A stretch of 64,000 nt of DNA from Brasilonema sennae CENA114 (GCF_006968745.1 NZ_CP030118.1:5864340-5928339); one strand, 5' to 3'; counted from the stretch's first letter, positions 18,701 to 27,178 are shown. Numbers and translations are program-made. The notes: generated by a model from the letters alone, not told the origin.

Positions 18701-18749
18701 ACAGCGTGATCAGCCAGCACCTAATAGTAATTGTGCTGCAGTCAAATAG
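15723..18749 (+). CDS. TPS exoprotein with filamentous-haemagglutinin N-terminus (paralogue 2)
   Basis: A 1008-residue paralogue of the protein at 10437-14960. The signal peptide (ending VATA-Q), the secretion domain with NPNGI and the last ~200 residues are nearly the same. The central beta-helix differs: its ~65-residue turns repeat GNAGNVNINARDTVSFDG. The conserved ends with a divergent middle suggest duplication followed by exchange or independent expansion of the passenger. The C-terminal Cys pair is kept (NPCIKG, NSNCAAVK). The ATG at 15723 aligns with that of paralogue 1 (MLS/MLR). Its former 5' region is split by the MITE. Confidence 0.9.
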   Translation: MLRIKQMHHPLFFLALPLATLASLSYLSVATAQITPDNSLGAENSVVAPNVDIKGTPSDRIDGGAIRGDNLFHSFQEFNINAGRGAYFSNPGGIANILTRVTGGNVSNIQGILGVLGNANLFLINPNGIIFGPNARLDVGGSFLGSTANSLIFKNNFEFSATNPQAPPLLTITAPVGLSYRENFKNITSQSTNLTVPQGNSLTLVGGNVSLNDSRLRAPGGRVELGGLSASGTIGLNSDGSLSFPVGVQRADISLTNAMSVDVSSGGGGSIAVNARNLDILGGSILQAGIGQGLGTVDSQAGDINVDATGTINLGESSVIKNIVDSGATGNAGKINVVANSLNVLTGSQLENSTKGQGNAGNVNVNVRDTVSFDGAGKNGNASGIISTVDTTGVGNAGDINITARSLSVTNGAQLNTITFAKGNAGDVNIIARDTVSFDGAGKNGNASGILSTVDTTGVGNGGKIEITTGSLSLTKGAQLNALTQGQGNAGNVNIIARDTVSFDGANINGSVSGVFSSVNNTGVGNGGKIDITTGSLSLTGGAELSAITKNQGNAGNVNINARDTVSFDGVSINGGSSGIFSSVDTTGVGKGGDINITTGSLLLTRGGGLFNSTSGQGNAGNVNINASDTISFNGANSVYGGGSGVYSSVETTGVGNGGDIKITTNSLSAINGGGLFASTSGRGDAGNVNINARGQVSFNGVSSNQGSSGVFNDVKLGSVGNGRNIQITARELFVTNNARLSATSAGSGTAGNIEVAARSIRLDNGSTINADTVAGQGNITLGARDYVLLRGGSKITTDAKGTATGGNITINAGNLVAFPSENSDITAKAEESFGGRININTKGGIFGIEYRPQETPLSDITASSDLGLQFSGTVQINTPEIDPTQGLFELTETVVDPAQQIAQNPCIKGFGNSFTITGRGGLPTDPNKVLNSNNVRVDLIQPVASSVSSTSTTQKQPSQKPPVKQIIPAQGWIYNEKGEVVLVGYDPTKTGPQRDQPAPNSNCAAVK

Positions 18750-18847
18750 ATATGTAGAACGTTTAAGCGTTTTGATTCGATGTTGATTTAACCCTCCGGG
18801 TTCGCCAGATGCCTACGGAGGGAGACCCTCCTGCAGCACTGGTCTCA

Positions 18848-19267
18848 CCTCACTCCCGCCCTCCACCGCACCCCTCTCCTTATAAAGGAGAGGGGAGGTT
18901 TTGGCAAGAGCCAAAGCCGGGGTGAGGTCACACGCGCGTTGCATTCATGGATTTAACCTCACCCGCCCTCCACCGCACCCCTCTCCTTAACAAGGAGAGG
19001 GGAGGTTTTGGCAAGAGCCAAAGCCGGGGTAAGGTCACACGCGCGTTGCATTCATGGATTTAACCTCACCCGCCCTCCACCGCACCCCTCTCCTTGTTAA
19101 GGAGAGGGGAGGTTTTGGCAAGAGCCAAAGCCGGGGTGAGGTCACACGCGCGTTGGATTCATCAGTATTACCTATCCAACCTTTTAATCCCCTCTCCTTT
19201 ATAAGGAGAGGGGCGGTTTTGGCGTCAGCCAAAACCGGGGTGAGGTCACACGCGCGTTGCATTCATA
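18848..19267. repeat. 107-bp tandem repeats after TPS gene 2
   Basis: Four units with 107-bp spacing (CACCGCA marks at 18864, 18971 and 19078), the last one variant as in the first array. The 18750-18850 flank repeats the post-TPS1 flank. Flank and array were therefore duplicated with the gene. Confidence 0.87.
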
Positions 19268-19280
19268 GCTATTAAGTAGG

Positions 19281-19757
19281 TCATCCCAACTCAAGTTCCT
19301 CGAATATAATATAGCCTGTGTCCTTCATACCTAAAGCTTCATAGGTCTTTTGCGCAACAGTATTTTGATGTTCCACATAAAGTCTAAAACCACATATTTT
19401 TAGTTCATGTTGTTGATTTCTAGCTTTTTCTTTGACAAATTCATAGAGTTGGCGATAAATCCCTTGACGACGAAAATCTGGGTGAACGTAGACACTTTGT
19501 ATCCACCAAAATATCCCATTTCGCCAGTCGCTCCACTCTGTTGTTACCATCAGAGAACCAGTCACTTTATTCTTGTTTTCTGCAACAACATAAAAACCCA
19601 AAATCGGATTTTTCAATAATGTTTCTACACCAGCAGTGAGAATCTCTATAGAGAGGTCTTTGTCCTCGGTTTCACGTGCCATTGCTCGATTGAATTCAAC
19701 CAAGACATCTAAATCATCAGGTTTTGCTAAACGAATTAAATACTTGTTTTCTACCAT
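19281..19757 (-). CDS. GNAT-family N-acetyltransferase
   Basis: A 158-residue GNAT fold. It opens IRLAKPDDLDVLVEFN. The acetyl-CoA pyrophosphate loop is in YVHPDFRRQGIYRQLYEF, which matches R/Q-x-x-G-x but with Ile-Tyr in place of the usual Gly/Ala. It ends with the typical VEHQNTVAQKTYEALGM. The acceptor is unknown. It stands alone, facing the TPS2 repeat array. Confidence 0.88.
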   Translation of the reverse strand: MVENKYLIRLAKPDDLDVLVEFNRAMARETEDKDLSIEILTAGVETLLKNPILGFYVVAENKNKVTGSLMVTTEWSDWRNGIFWWIQSVYVHPDFRRQGIYRQLYEFVKEKARNQQHELKICGFRLYVEHQNTVAQKTYEALGMKDTGYIIFEELELG

Positions 19758-19778
19758 TTTCCTTTAGGACATATAGCA

Positions 19779-19815
19779 AGGAACGCTTAACGCTTAACAG
19801 GGAACGCTTAACAGG
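19779..19815. repeat. Inverted copies of the TTAAGCGTTCCCTG repeat
   Basis: AACGCTTAACAGGG-type units lie upstream of the GNAT gene. They are the reverse complement of the units at 360-399 and 53648-53675. Confidence 0.75.
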
Positions 19816-19871
19816 GTTGAAAATCTCGTGATGTCCGTATTTTCTAATTAGTTCATATTCTAATCTAACTG

Positions 19872-19972
19872 GCAACGGCTATACGTTTAATTAAGTTGAG
19901 TGACTGTAATTGTTCCCCTATCTCCATTTAACATCCTATCTAGCAACGGCTATACGTTTAATTAAGTTGAGT
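19872..19972. repeat. Two 30-bp direct repeats, 41 bp apart
   Basis: The 30-mer beginning GCAACGGCTATACGTTTAAT occurs exactly at 19872-19901 and 19943-19972. The rest of the 951-bp spacer before the aminotransferase gene (19758-20708) has only a weak, unrecognised ORF at 20039-20458 that I do not accept as a gene. No third copy is seen. Confidence 0.8.
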
Positions 19973-20708
19973 TACTAAAGTATTTTTTGTAAGGTAGGCA
20001 CTGTTAACCGTGCGCGAAAACGCTTATTTTTAGATTGTGTGCAGTGGTTTTCTTCAGCCTTTGCAATTTACAGACAGCGCATATATATAAGCGATGGTTT
20101 CAGAAATGAGTCTTTGTACTGGGATTCCCGTTGTAAAAATTTAGCGAGAAGAACCGTACCAAACAGTGATATACTGAATTTACAAGTCAGTTCTAGTGGG
20201 TTAGCCACCAGAAGTCAGGGAAAAAGACGAGTGCAAACTCCGCACTTGGCAACAACTGTCCAGACGAGAGTCTCTCAGTCAGAACACCTGTGGCTTGTTC
20301 ATAACGTCACCGTTTACACTATTGATTCTTATGCCAGCAAAGTTTCACATTCAGACAGAATGGACAACTGCTTTTCGTCACTTGTAGGACACAAGATGTC
20401 CTACACAAGTTGCTTGTCTGGAAAAACAGCAAATGGCTGGTCAATAAGTACTTACTAGCTGTTTAGATATTAACACAAAATCCATCAGCATCACATAATA
20501 GCGCTTGTCTTTGACATCACAAAGTTAGTCCAGAGAGTTGCGCATTCAATCTCTTTGTCAATAGCAACCCGGAATTAGGAAATACGAAATAAAGAACGAA
20601 GCTGGATTTTTCCGAAATTCAGTTTACTGCGGTTGAATAACTCATTCAACACGTGACCTTTTGGCTGTTTTCTAACTCTATATCTACATAAATTTTTTAG
20701 GAGCAAAT

Positions 20709-21953
20709 ATGCAAGCAGCGAATAAAACTGTGGTACTTCCCAACTTCAACACAATGAATACTGAGGATTACATCGAATTAGAACAGCAATATGGCGCTGA
20801 TAATTACCATCCTTTAGATGTAGTTATAACCAAAGGAGAAGGGGTCTGGGTATGGGATATAGAAGGTAAAAAATATCTAGATTTTCTTTCGGCTTACTCA
20901 GCACTCAATCAAGGTCATTGTCATCCCAAAATTCTGGAAGCTATGATCAAACAAGCTCAAAAAGTAACACTCACTTCGAGGGCTTTTCGCAATGACCAAT
21001 TGGGAAGATTTTACGAAAAGCTTTCTAAAATTTCTGGCTTGCCAAAAGTGTTACCCATGAATTCTGGCGCTGAAGCGGTTGAAACTGCGATCAAAGCAAT
21101 TCGTAAATGGGCTTACAAAGTCAAAGGTGTACCTGAAAATCAGGCAGAAATTATCGTTTGTACTAATAACTTTTCTGGACGGACTATTAGTTTAATCAGT
21201 TTCTCCACAGAAGAACAATATCAAGATGGATTTGGACCTTTAACAACTGGGTTTAAAGTCATACCTTTCGGTGATGCTGAAGCATTAGAAAAAGCGATGA
21301 CTCCTCACACTGCTGCATTTTTGGTAGAACCAATTCAGGGAGAAGGAGGTATTATTGTTCCTCCTAATGGATTTTTAAAACAAGCAGAAGAAATCTGCAG
21401 ATCGCATAACGTATTACTAATTTTTGATGAAATTCAAACTGGATTGGGAAGAACAGGCAAAATGTTTGCCCATCAATATGAAAATGTCAAACCAGATGGT
21501 ATAACCGTAGGAAAAGCCTTATCCGGTGGCTTTTATCCAATTTCTGCTTTCATTTCTACTGACGAAGTGATGAGTGTCTTTCAACCAGGAGATCATGGTA
21601 GTACCTTTGGAGGAAATCCTTTAGCTGCTGCAATTGGGAACGCCGCACTTGATGTCATTCTGGACGAAGATTTGCCAGGAAAAGCGGCTATTTTGGGAGA
21701 ATATTTTCAGACGAAATTACAATCTATCAAAAGTTCACATATCAAGGAAGTACGCGGTAAAGGCTTACTCATTGGGATGGAATTACACCCGGAAGCTGGT
21801 GGTGCCAGACGTTTTTGTAAGGCGTTAGCCAAACAGGGATTATTAGCCAAAGAGACAAGAGATAATGTCATCCGTTTTGCCCCACCTCTTGTTATTTCTC
21901 AAGATGAAATCGATTGGGCATTTGAGAAAATTGAAGGAGTTTTGACTAAATGA
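20709..21953 (+). CDS. rocD: Ornithine aminotransferase
   Basis: A 414-residue class-III PLP aminotransferase converting ornithine + 2-oxoglutarate to glutamate semialdehyde + glutamate. The family motifs are clear: MNSGAEAVETAIK for phosphate binding, LIFDEIQTGLGRTG with the PLP-stacking Asp, VGKALSGG with the Schiff-base Lys, and the GDHGSTFGGNPLA phosphate loop. The RocD-type tyrosine region NYHPLDVVI near the N-terminus separates it from acetylornithine or GABA enzymes. AGGAGC lies 6 bp before the ATG. argJ (27430) makes its substrate, ornithine. It is likely part of arginine/ornithine catabolism to proline or glutamate. Confidence 0.92.
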   Translation: MQAANKTVVLPNFNTMNTEDYIELEQQYGADNYHPLDVVITKGEGVWVWDIEGKKYLDFLSAYSALNQGHCHPKILEAMIKQAQKVTLTSRAFRNDQLGRFYEKLSKISGLPKVLPMNSGAEAVETAIKAIRKWAYKVKGVPENQAEIIVCTNNFSGRTISLISFSTEEQYQDGFGPLTTGFKVIPFGDAEALEKAMTPHTAAFLVEPIQGEGGIIVPPNGFLKQAEEICRSHNVLLIFDEIQTGLGRTGKMFAHQYENVKPDGITVGKALSGGFYPISAFISTDEVMSVFQPGDHGSTFGGNPLAAAIGNAALDVILDEDLPGKAAILGEYFQTKLQSIKSSHIKEVRGKGLLIGMELHPEAGGARRFCKALAKQGLLAKETRDNVIRFAPPLVISQDEIDWAFEKIEGVLTK

Positions 21954-22043
21954 AAGAACTCAGAACTCACCGGGGATTGATGATAAAAAGCATGCAAGCC
22001 CCAATACGGTTCAGTTAAGGATTTTTGGTAAGATTTGGTGATC

Positions 22044-22225
22044 TGTAGAGACGTAGCATGTGAGGCAGTGCGTTGGGGAGGCACACCGTTGGGCGGCTAT
22101 GCCGACTTGAAGGTTGTGCCGTCGGGTTCCCCGACTTGTTCGCATGATTGCGTCTCCCCTTGGGAGAAGCAACTGCCGTTCGCGTAGCGTCTCCGGAGGA
22201 GATACCCGAAGGGCTACGTCTCTAG
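22044..22225. repeat. Composite foldback element bounded by GTAGAGACGTAGC arms
   Basis: The 182-bp element is bounded by TGTAGAGACGTAGC (22044-22057) and the inverted GCTACGTCTCTAG (22213-22225). Inside it carries several smaller palindromes, CGTCTCCGGAGGAGA and the GAGGCAGTGCGTTGGGG module that recurs at 31462-31478. It is non-coding and is an extended relative of the hairpin at 9255-9284. Confidence 0.75.
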
Positions 22226-22340
22226 ATTGCTTTATTTACGGGGAGGCAAACTGGTGAGTTGGTAGGTTTTAACCTATGTGTTCTTCTTAAAAAATTTTTG
22301 GTTAGTTTAGTTTACTCTGGAGTATACTGAAAAAATTGTC

Positions 22341-22556
22341 GTGTCTGAGAAGTTATAAGTAACAAAATTGATTAGTTGTCTCATCCAACCCATGAGTGTC
22401 TGGGGTTTGCATGTCAGATTAAACAAAAGACGGCAGTCTGATCCGGGTATGTCCTGGTATGACCACTGTGAAGCGCCTAGTAGCAAGGCAAGACTAGCCT
22501 TATAGTCGCAATACGGACCGTGTAATGTTTATTATCAATGGCAAGGAGAATCTACC
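22341..22556 (+). promoter_or_regulatory. Possible structured leader of the deoxyhypusine-synthase homologue
   Basis: About 215 bases upstream of the start are more GC-balanced than the typical spacer here. They contain short stems (TCAGA..TCTGA around 22411-22440; AAGGC..GCCTT around 22484-22500) and a good AAGGAG 9 bp before the ATG. No known riboswitch class fits by eye. Transcript start is unknown. Confidence 0.3.
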
Positions 22557-23597
22557 ATGAATCGTGAAGAACTTTTGCAACAGACTGTTGAACCAATTGA
22601 CATTAAAGCTTTCGATGTCGTTGGTTTGGTGGAAGCAATGGGTAAGACGGCTTTTCAGGCTCGAAATTTGGGACGTGCAGCAAAAATCTACGACGCGATG
22701 CTGCAAGATAAAGAATGCACGATTATTCTGTGTTTAGCTGGCTCTTTGTTTAGCGCTGGGCTAAAGGAAGTCGTCCACGACTTAATTACTCACAATATGG
22801 TAGATGCGATCGTCTCTACCGGTGCTAACATCGTTGACCAAGATTTTTTTGAAGCATTGGGTTATCGCCATTATGTGGGCGATCCTTTTGCTGATGATGA
22901 GGTGTTAAGACAAGAACGGGTTGACCGCATATATGACACCTACATTGATGAGGATCAACTGCGGGTGTGTGACATGACGATCGCAGAAATCGCCGAAACT
23001 TTAGATAAGCGTCCCTATTCCTCACGGGAATTTATTACGGAAATGGGCGCTTATCTACAACGCCGTGGTAACTATGGTAAATCTGTCGTACAAGCGGCTT
23101 ATGAACACCAAGTTCCAATTTTTGTTCCGGCTTTTAGCGACTGTTCTGCTGGGTTTGGACTTGTCCATCACCAATGGAATTCCCCAGAATCTCATGTCAC
23201 GATTGACTCCGTGCGCGACTTCCGGGAGTTGACGCAGTGCAAACTCGCTTCCAACTACACTGGATTATTCATGATTGGTGGCGGTGTACCGAAAAACTTC
23301 GCCCAGGATACAGTGGTAGCGGCAGAATTACTGGGATTTGAAACCAGTATGCACAAGTATACAATTCAAGTCACCGTCGCTGATGAGAGGGATGGAGCTT
23401 TATCTGGTTCCACCCTCAAAGAAGCTCATTCTTGGGGCAAGGTAGATAAAGCTACCGAACAGATGGTCTTTTCAGAGGCGACTGTGGCGTTACCGTTAAT
23501 TGCGGGGTATGCGTACGGTAAGGGAAATTGGCGCGATCGCCAACCCCATCGTTTAGCTCAGTTGTTTAGCAAACCTCAATCCAAGGTAAAAGCTTGA
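22557..23597 (+). CDS. Deoxyhypusine synthase-family protein
   Basis: A 346-residue Rossmann-like protein of the deoxyhypusine/homospermidine synthase family. Residues ~70-90 hold the NAD-binding LCLAGSLFSAGLKEVV. GANIVDQDFFEALGY and GGGVPKNF match the eukaryotic enzyme. EAHSWGK contains Trp293 and Lys295, equivalent to the catalytic Trp/Lys of human DHS. Catalysis is therefore likely retained. Bacteria lack eIF5A in the archaeal/eukaryotic form, so the acceptor is probably a polyamine or another protein. The ornithine aminotransferase upstream makes polyamine metabolism plausible. The start is fixed by AAGGAG. Confidence 0.9.
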   Translation: MNREELLQQTVEPIDIKAFDVVGLVEAMGKTAFQARNLGRAAKIYDAMLQDKECTIILCLAGSLFSAGLKEVVHDLITHNMVDAIVSTGANIVDQDFFEALGYRHYVGDPFADDEVLRQERVDRIYDTYIDEDQLRVCDMTIAEIAETLDKRPYSSREFITEMGAYLQRRGNYGKSVVQAAYEHQVPIFVPAFSDCSAGFGLVHHQWNSPESHVTIDSVRDFRELTQCKLASNYTGLFMIGGGVPKNFAQDTVVAAELLGFETSMHKYTIQVTVADERDGALSGSTLKEAHSWGKVDKATEQMVFSEATVALPLIAGYAYGKGNWRDRQPHRLAQLFSKPQSKVKA

Positions 23598-23692
23598 GAT
23601 AAATTCTTTGCTCGCTTAGTACAGCCCACCATAAATGAGGTACGGAATTCGCTTTTGGAATGAGCAGTGTTCAGTACGCTCACGATTTTGAT

Positions 23693-23717
23693 TTCCGACC
23701 CCTTAAAGGGGTCGGAA
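23693..23717. terminator. Hairpin after the deoxyhypusine-synthase homologue
   Basis: Twelve-base perfect arms TTCCGACCCCTT/AAGGGGTCGGAA have a one-base loop and are followed by TTTTAAT. It lies 96 bp past the stop codon and is a plausible intrinsic terminator, or a dispersed repeat acting as one. Confidence 0.55.
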
Positions 23718-23802
23718 TTTTAATTATGGTAGGTTGGGTGGAGCACAGCGCAACCCAACATGAAATTTGAGATTTCCAACCCTAATTTAGGGAGATCCAA
23801 TA

Positions 23803-23924
23803 AAAAAAATATCCAACCTAAGCCCTTCGGGCACGCTACGCGAACAACAACGGGACTACGACTAGTTAACGGGTTTAGGCTGTTTCCCGCCCTTCGGGCG
23901 GGAAACAAGGTTGGATATTTTTTT
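23803..23924. mobile_element. 122-bp MITE with 17-bp inverted ends
   Basis: The inverted ends AAAAAAATATCCAACCT (23803-23819) and AGGTTGGATATTTTTTT (23908-23924) are perfect. Inside are AAGCCCTTCGGGC and the strong hairpin GTTTCCCGCCC-ttc-GGGCGGGAAAC (about 23882-23906). It is non-coding and lies next to the broken comF 3' end. Confidence 0.75.
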
Positions 23925-23938
23925 CTTTGTAAGTGCCT

Positions 23939-23992
23939 TATGAAACGCTGTACTTACAGGCTGATTATGAAACGCTGTACTTACAGGCTGAT
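23939..23992. repeat. 27-bp tandem duplication at the comF 3' end
   Basis: The 27 bases beginning TATGAAACGCTGTACTTACA occur twice back to back (23939-23965, 23966-23992). They replace the expected 3' coding end of comF. Confidence 0.85.
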
Positions 23993-24488
23993 AAAGAATA
24001 TTGTACTTCAGTCGCTCGCACTCTTTCTAAACCATTTTGTTTCAATTTCAAACCAGTCGTTTCACAAAAACTTTGTGCTATCAATGCAGCTTGGTTATAT
24101 CCACGCTCTTTTTGCTTATTGAGGTGCAGTGGGATGGGAACAACCACAACTCTATCGGACATGGGTGAATGTAATAGCCATGCTTCTCCGAACAATTGAC
24201 CCAAAGGACGGGCAATTTGGGGTTGATTTTCGTATTTCATTGTAGCGATACGCATGCAGGCGTCTGCGCTCCGCGCAATCGCCCGTTTAAGCACACCGCC
24301 ATATGCCCCCAAGCAAACACTGGTAGGGGGTCTTTCCACAGATATCTGGGGTCTTTTAGGTAACATTTTTGCAACTGTCTGGTACATTTTTGGCACAACT
24401 CCTGGGAGGTCGGACGCTGACAAAGAGGGCAGTTGGATTGTAGAAAAAGGTTGAGTAAGCCTTTAAAATTTTGTGTCCAGTTTTTCAT
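23965..24488 (-). pseudogene. Disrupted comF-like phosphoribosyltransferase gene
   Basis: Two overlapping frames together spell a ComF protein. The first (24488 down to ~24300) has the zinc-finger-like CPLCQRPTSQELCQKC and ends shortly after PVFAWG. The second (about 24300 to 24000) continues with YGGVLKRAIA, the PRPP loop VVVVPIPLHLNKQKERGYNQA and LKQNGLERVRAT. A frameshift near 24300 separates them, a repeat-like insert (around RSADACMRIAT) lies inside the second, and the C-terminal third after RVRAT is lost to the 27-bp repeat. ComF proteins support DNA uptake. This copy cannot make an intact product. Confidence 0.85.
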
Positions 24489-24862
24489 CTAGGCTTCCCC
24501 GAAGGGCTCAGGACATAGGAGGGAAACCCTCCGTAGATATCTGGCATTGGAAACCCTACCAAGAGCGCTGGTCTCACCGTAAGACGTGGCCGTTCCCACT
24601 AGGGTGTACGCAGTTCATGATGGCTACTTTACCAATACTTTATATAAAAGTGGCTAAATGTAAACAATGTATGATTTTATTGAAATTTTACGTAAAATTG
24701 CTGAGTGATCCGGAACAATAACTAAAGCCATATTTTATTTCGTATGGCTTCAATTAAGTTTTAGAAACCCTGTTTAAAGCAGCACATACATAATGGTTGC
24801 AACAGAGCTACAGCATAAATTGACTCAAATGTTGGCAAAAAATCAGAAAAACAGAAAAAGAA
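24489..24862. other. Spacer with a remnant of the TPS-flank repeat
   Basis: No gene is seen. Around 24500-24580 there is a diverged, fragmented copy of the repeat found after the TPS genes (compare CTACGGAGGG..CCCTCC and CTGGTCTCACC near 15020 and 18807). The rest is AT-rich upstream sequence of the di-haem peroxidase gene. Confidence 0.5.
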
Positions 24863-27178
24863 ATGAGCCATGCTAGAAAAAATAGCTATAGCGGCTTGCC
24901 TGAGTTAGAGAAGTCGAAAGACACCGAAAAGGCAACAAGGAAAAGGGATGGTTTTGCTTTCCCGTTTATCAGTGTGTTATCAACGCTTTTAGAAGTAACA
25001 CAAATGATTGCCATTTGGGCAGCGGGGATGCTAAAAAAACTGACCCACTTAGTATCCAATTTGTTAAAAAGCACACAAATAAAAAAGAGCACGACAATTG
25101 CTGCACTAGTGATGGCTGCAATCTTAGCCGGACATAGTGTATCAGCGCAGGTTAATGGACCACCTCCCCTGGGTGGGATAGAGGTTCCAAAACCAAAGAA
25201 TCTGACGGATTTCGTAAAAGATGAAAAAGCTGCGATCGCCCTAGGAAAGTCTCTTTTCTGGGATATGCAGCTTGGCTACGATGGCATCCAGTCTTGTGCT
25301 AGTTGTCACTTTAATGCTGGAGCAGACAGCAGATCCAAAAACCAAATCAGCCCAGGTTTCATTGATAGGACTTTCACCCCGGGAAAAGGTCCGAACTACC
25401 AGCTGACGGCAGTAGATTACCCATTTCATAAGCTAGCAAACCCAGATGACATATCTTCGACCGTTGTCTCTGACAATAATGATGTTGCTGGCTCTCAAGG
25501 GGTCTTTAGGGCAAGATTTGTTGACGTTAATCCTGGCAGTGACAAGGACAAAGTGACGCCTTTGAAGGATCAAGTCTTCAATGTGAATGGCACGAACGTG
25601 CGTCAAGTGACGCCCCGGCATTCACCATCAGTGATCAACGCAGTGTTTAACTTTCGGAACTTCTGGGACGGACTGGCTCAAAACACCTTCAACGGGGTAA
25701 ATCCCTTGGGGTTGAGAGACTCTAATGCTTATGTTTTGAAAGCAGTTCACCGAAAGCAACTCGAAGATGTGCAAGTTAGTCTCAATAATTCCTCACTGGC
25801 TTCACAGGCGGTGGGACCACCGGAGAATTCCTTGGAGACGTCAGCTGAATTGACCAATGTCACCACGCCGTTGAGAATTGAGTTATCTGGAAACGATACT
25901 ACGGTTAAGGTGTTCGACACCCTAGGTCGGACTGTTAACAATACCGTTGATGCGGAGGTCTTGGAAAACATTACCAACAGCGATGAGCAGGCAAGCCGAC
26001 TATCTCCTGGGTCCAATAATAAGCGTTTCAGAAGGGTGGGTAGGAAGCTCGGTAAGAAGTTCCTTGCCTTAAAGCCTCTTGCCAAGCAGATTGTAGCTTA
26101 TGATGACAGTGTTTTAGGTTCTTTAAGCAACTCCAGTGCCTATTCATCTAAACCAGGTCTGAAAAAGTCTTACGAGGCGTTGCTCCAGGACGCCTTTAAG
26201 CGGGAGTGGTGGGATTCAGATATGATTATCAAAATTAACCCACAAACCGGTAGGCGAACCTTCTCGCACAAAAAGGGCAAGTTGAACACCAACGAATTCA
26301 CGCTAGCAGAGTACAACTTCTCGCTCTTCTTTGGGCTAGCAGTTCAGGCGTACGAGTCAACATTGGTTTCTGCTGAGACACCATTTGACCAGTTCTTAGC
26401 TGGAAACAGTGGCGCTCTGACGGCACAGCAGCAGCTGGGATGGAACGTTTTCCAAAACAAGGGTACGTGCATTGCCTGCCACGCAGGATCGGAATTGACC
26501 GCCGCTTCAGTGACTACCGTCGCTCAAAGGGGACGAATCGGACGTGCGCCTGTGCAGGCTGGTGGGCGTCCTGAAGACAGTGGCTTCTTTAGCATCGGCG
26601 TCAGACCTTCCAGCGAAGACCCCGGTTTGGGTGGTAATGACGGTTTGAATGGTAATGGTCAAGGCAATCCCTTGTCGGAAGTCCGGCTAGCTCAGCAGGG
26701 GAAATTTAAGCAGCTCCTCGGCGAAGATCCCCCTACTCTCAATCCCCCGCTTGATCCCAATGAAGCGGTGACTGCAGACGGAGCCTTCAAAACACCAGGA
26801 CTTCGCAATATAGAACTTACTGCTCCTTACTTCCACAATGGTGGTCAGTCAACTCTGGAGCAAGTGGTTGATTTTTACAATCGAGGCGGCGACTTTGGTG
26901 GACTCCCGCCGCTGAATCTAACACCTGAGGAAAAACAGGGGCTGGTTGCTTTTATGAAAGGGCTGACTGATGAGCGAGTCCGCAATCAAAAAGCGCCCTT
27001 CGACCACCCGCAACTGTTTATTCCTAATGGACATCCAGGAAACCAAAACTCCGTCACCATCGACCCCAACGTCAAAACACAAGACGGTACCACGCAAGCT
27101 ACGGATTCTCTGTTGGAAATCCCGGCTGTTGGTCAAAACGGTGGTAATCCTCTGCCGAAGTTCTTGGCAACCTCTTGA
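24863..27178 (+). CDS. Di-haem cytochrome c peroxidase/MauG-family protein
   Basis: 771 residues. Two haem-binding motifs are seen, CASCH at 145-149 and CIACH at 536-540. They are followed by the family's FKTPGLRNIELTAPYFHNG, whose Met/His region is the usual distal ligand area. The gap of ~390 residues between haems is larger than the ~160 of classical bacterial CcpA, so a big insert is present. The N-terminus is unusual: a hydrophobic helix near 35-56 and a second signal-like helix at 77-95 ending SVSA-Q. The start could therefore lie downstream of 24863. Role: periplasmic peroxide reduction or oxidative modification. Confidence 0.85.
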   Translation: MSHARKNSYSGLPELEKSKDTEKATRKRDGFAFPFISVLSTLLEVTQMIAIWAAGMLKKLTHLVSNLLKSTQIKKSTTIAALVMAAILAGHSVSAQVNGPPPLGGIEVPKPKNLTDFVKDEKAAIALGKSLFWDMQLGYDGIQSCASCHFNAGADSRSKNQISPGFIDRTFTPGKGPNYQLTAVDYPFHKLANPDDISSTVVSDNNDVAGSQGVFRARFVDVNPGSDKDKVTPLKDQVFNVNGTNVRQVTPRHSPSVINAVFNFRNFWDGLAQNTFNGVNPLGLRDSNAYVLKAVHRKQLEDVQVSLNNSSLASQAVGPPENSLETSAELTNVTTPLRIELSGNDTTVKVFDTLGRTVNNTVDAEVLENITNSDEQASRLSPGSNNKRFRRVGRKLGKKFLALKPLAKQIVAYDDSVLGSLSNSSAYSSKPGLKKSYEALLQDAFKREWWDSDMIIKINPQTGRRTFSHKKGKLNTNEFTLAEYNFSLFFGLAVQAYESTLVSAETPFDQFLAGNSGALTAQQQLGWNVFQNKGTCIACHAGSELTAASVTTVAQRGRIGRAPVQAGGRPEDSGFFSIGVRPSSEDPGLGGNDGLNGNGQGNPLSEVRLAQQGKFKQLLGEDPPTLNPPLDPNEAVTADGAFKTPGLRNIELTAPYFHNGGQSTLEQVVDFYNRGGDFGGLPPLNLTPEEKQGLVAFMKGLTDERVRNQKAPFDHPQLFIPNGHPGNQNSVTIDPNVKTQDGTTQATDSLLEIPAVGQNGGNPLPKFLATS

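Noticed and set aside
19872..19972. Possible CRISPR array
   Set aside because: Only two 30-bp copies with one 41-bp spacer and no cas genes in the window. The copies continue into non-repeat flanks.
20039..20458. 139-codon + ORF before the aminotransferase gene
   Set aside because: No recognisable motif, no ribosome site, and the composition resembles spacer DNA. It lies in a repeat-bearing intergenic region.
22341..22556. Known riboswitch (guanidine, cobalamin or similar) in the leader
   Set aside because: I could not match any conserved core by eye. Only weak stems are visible.
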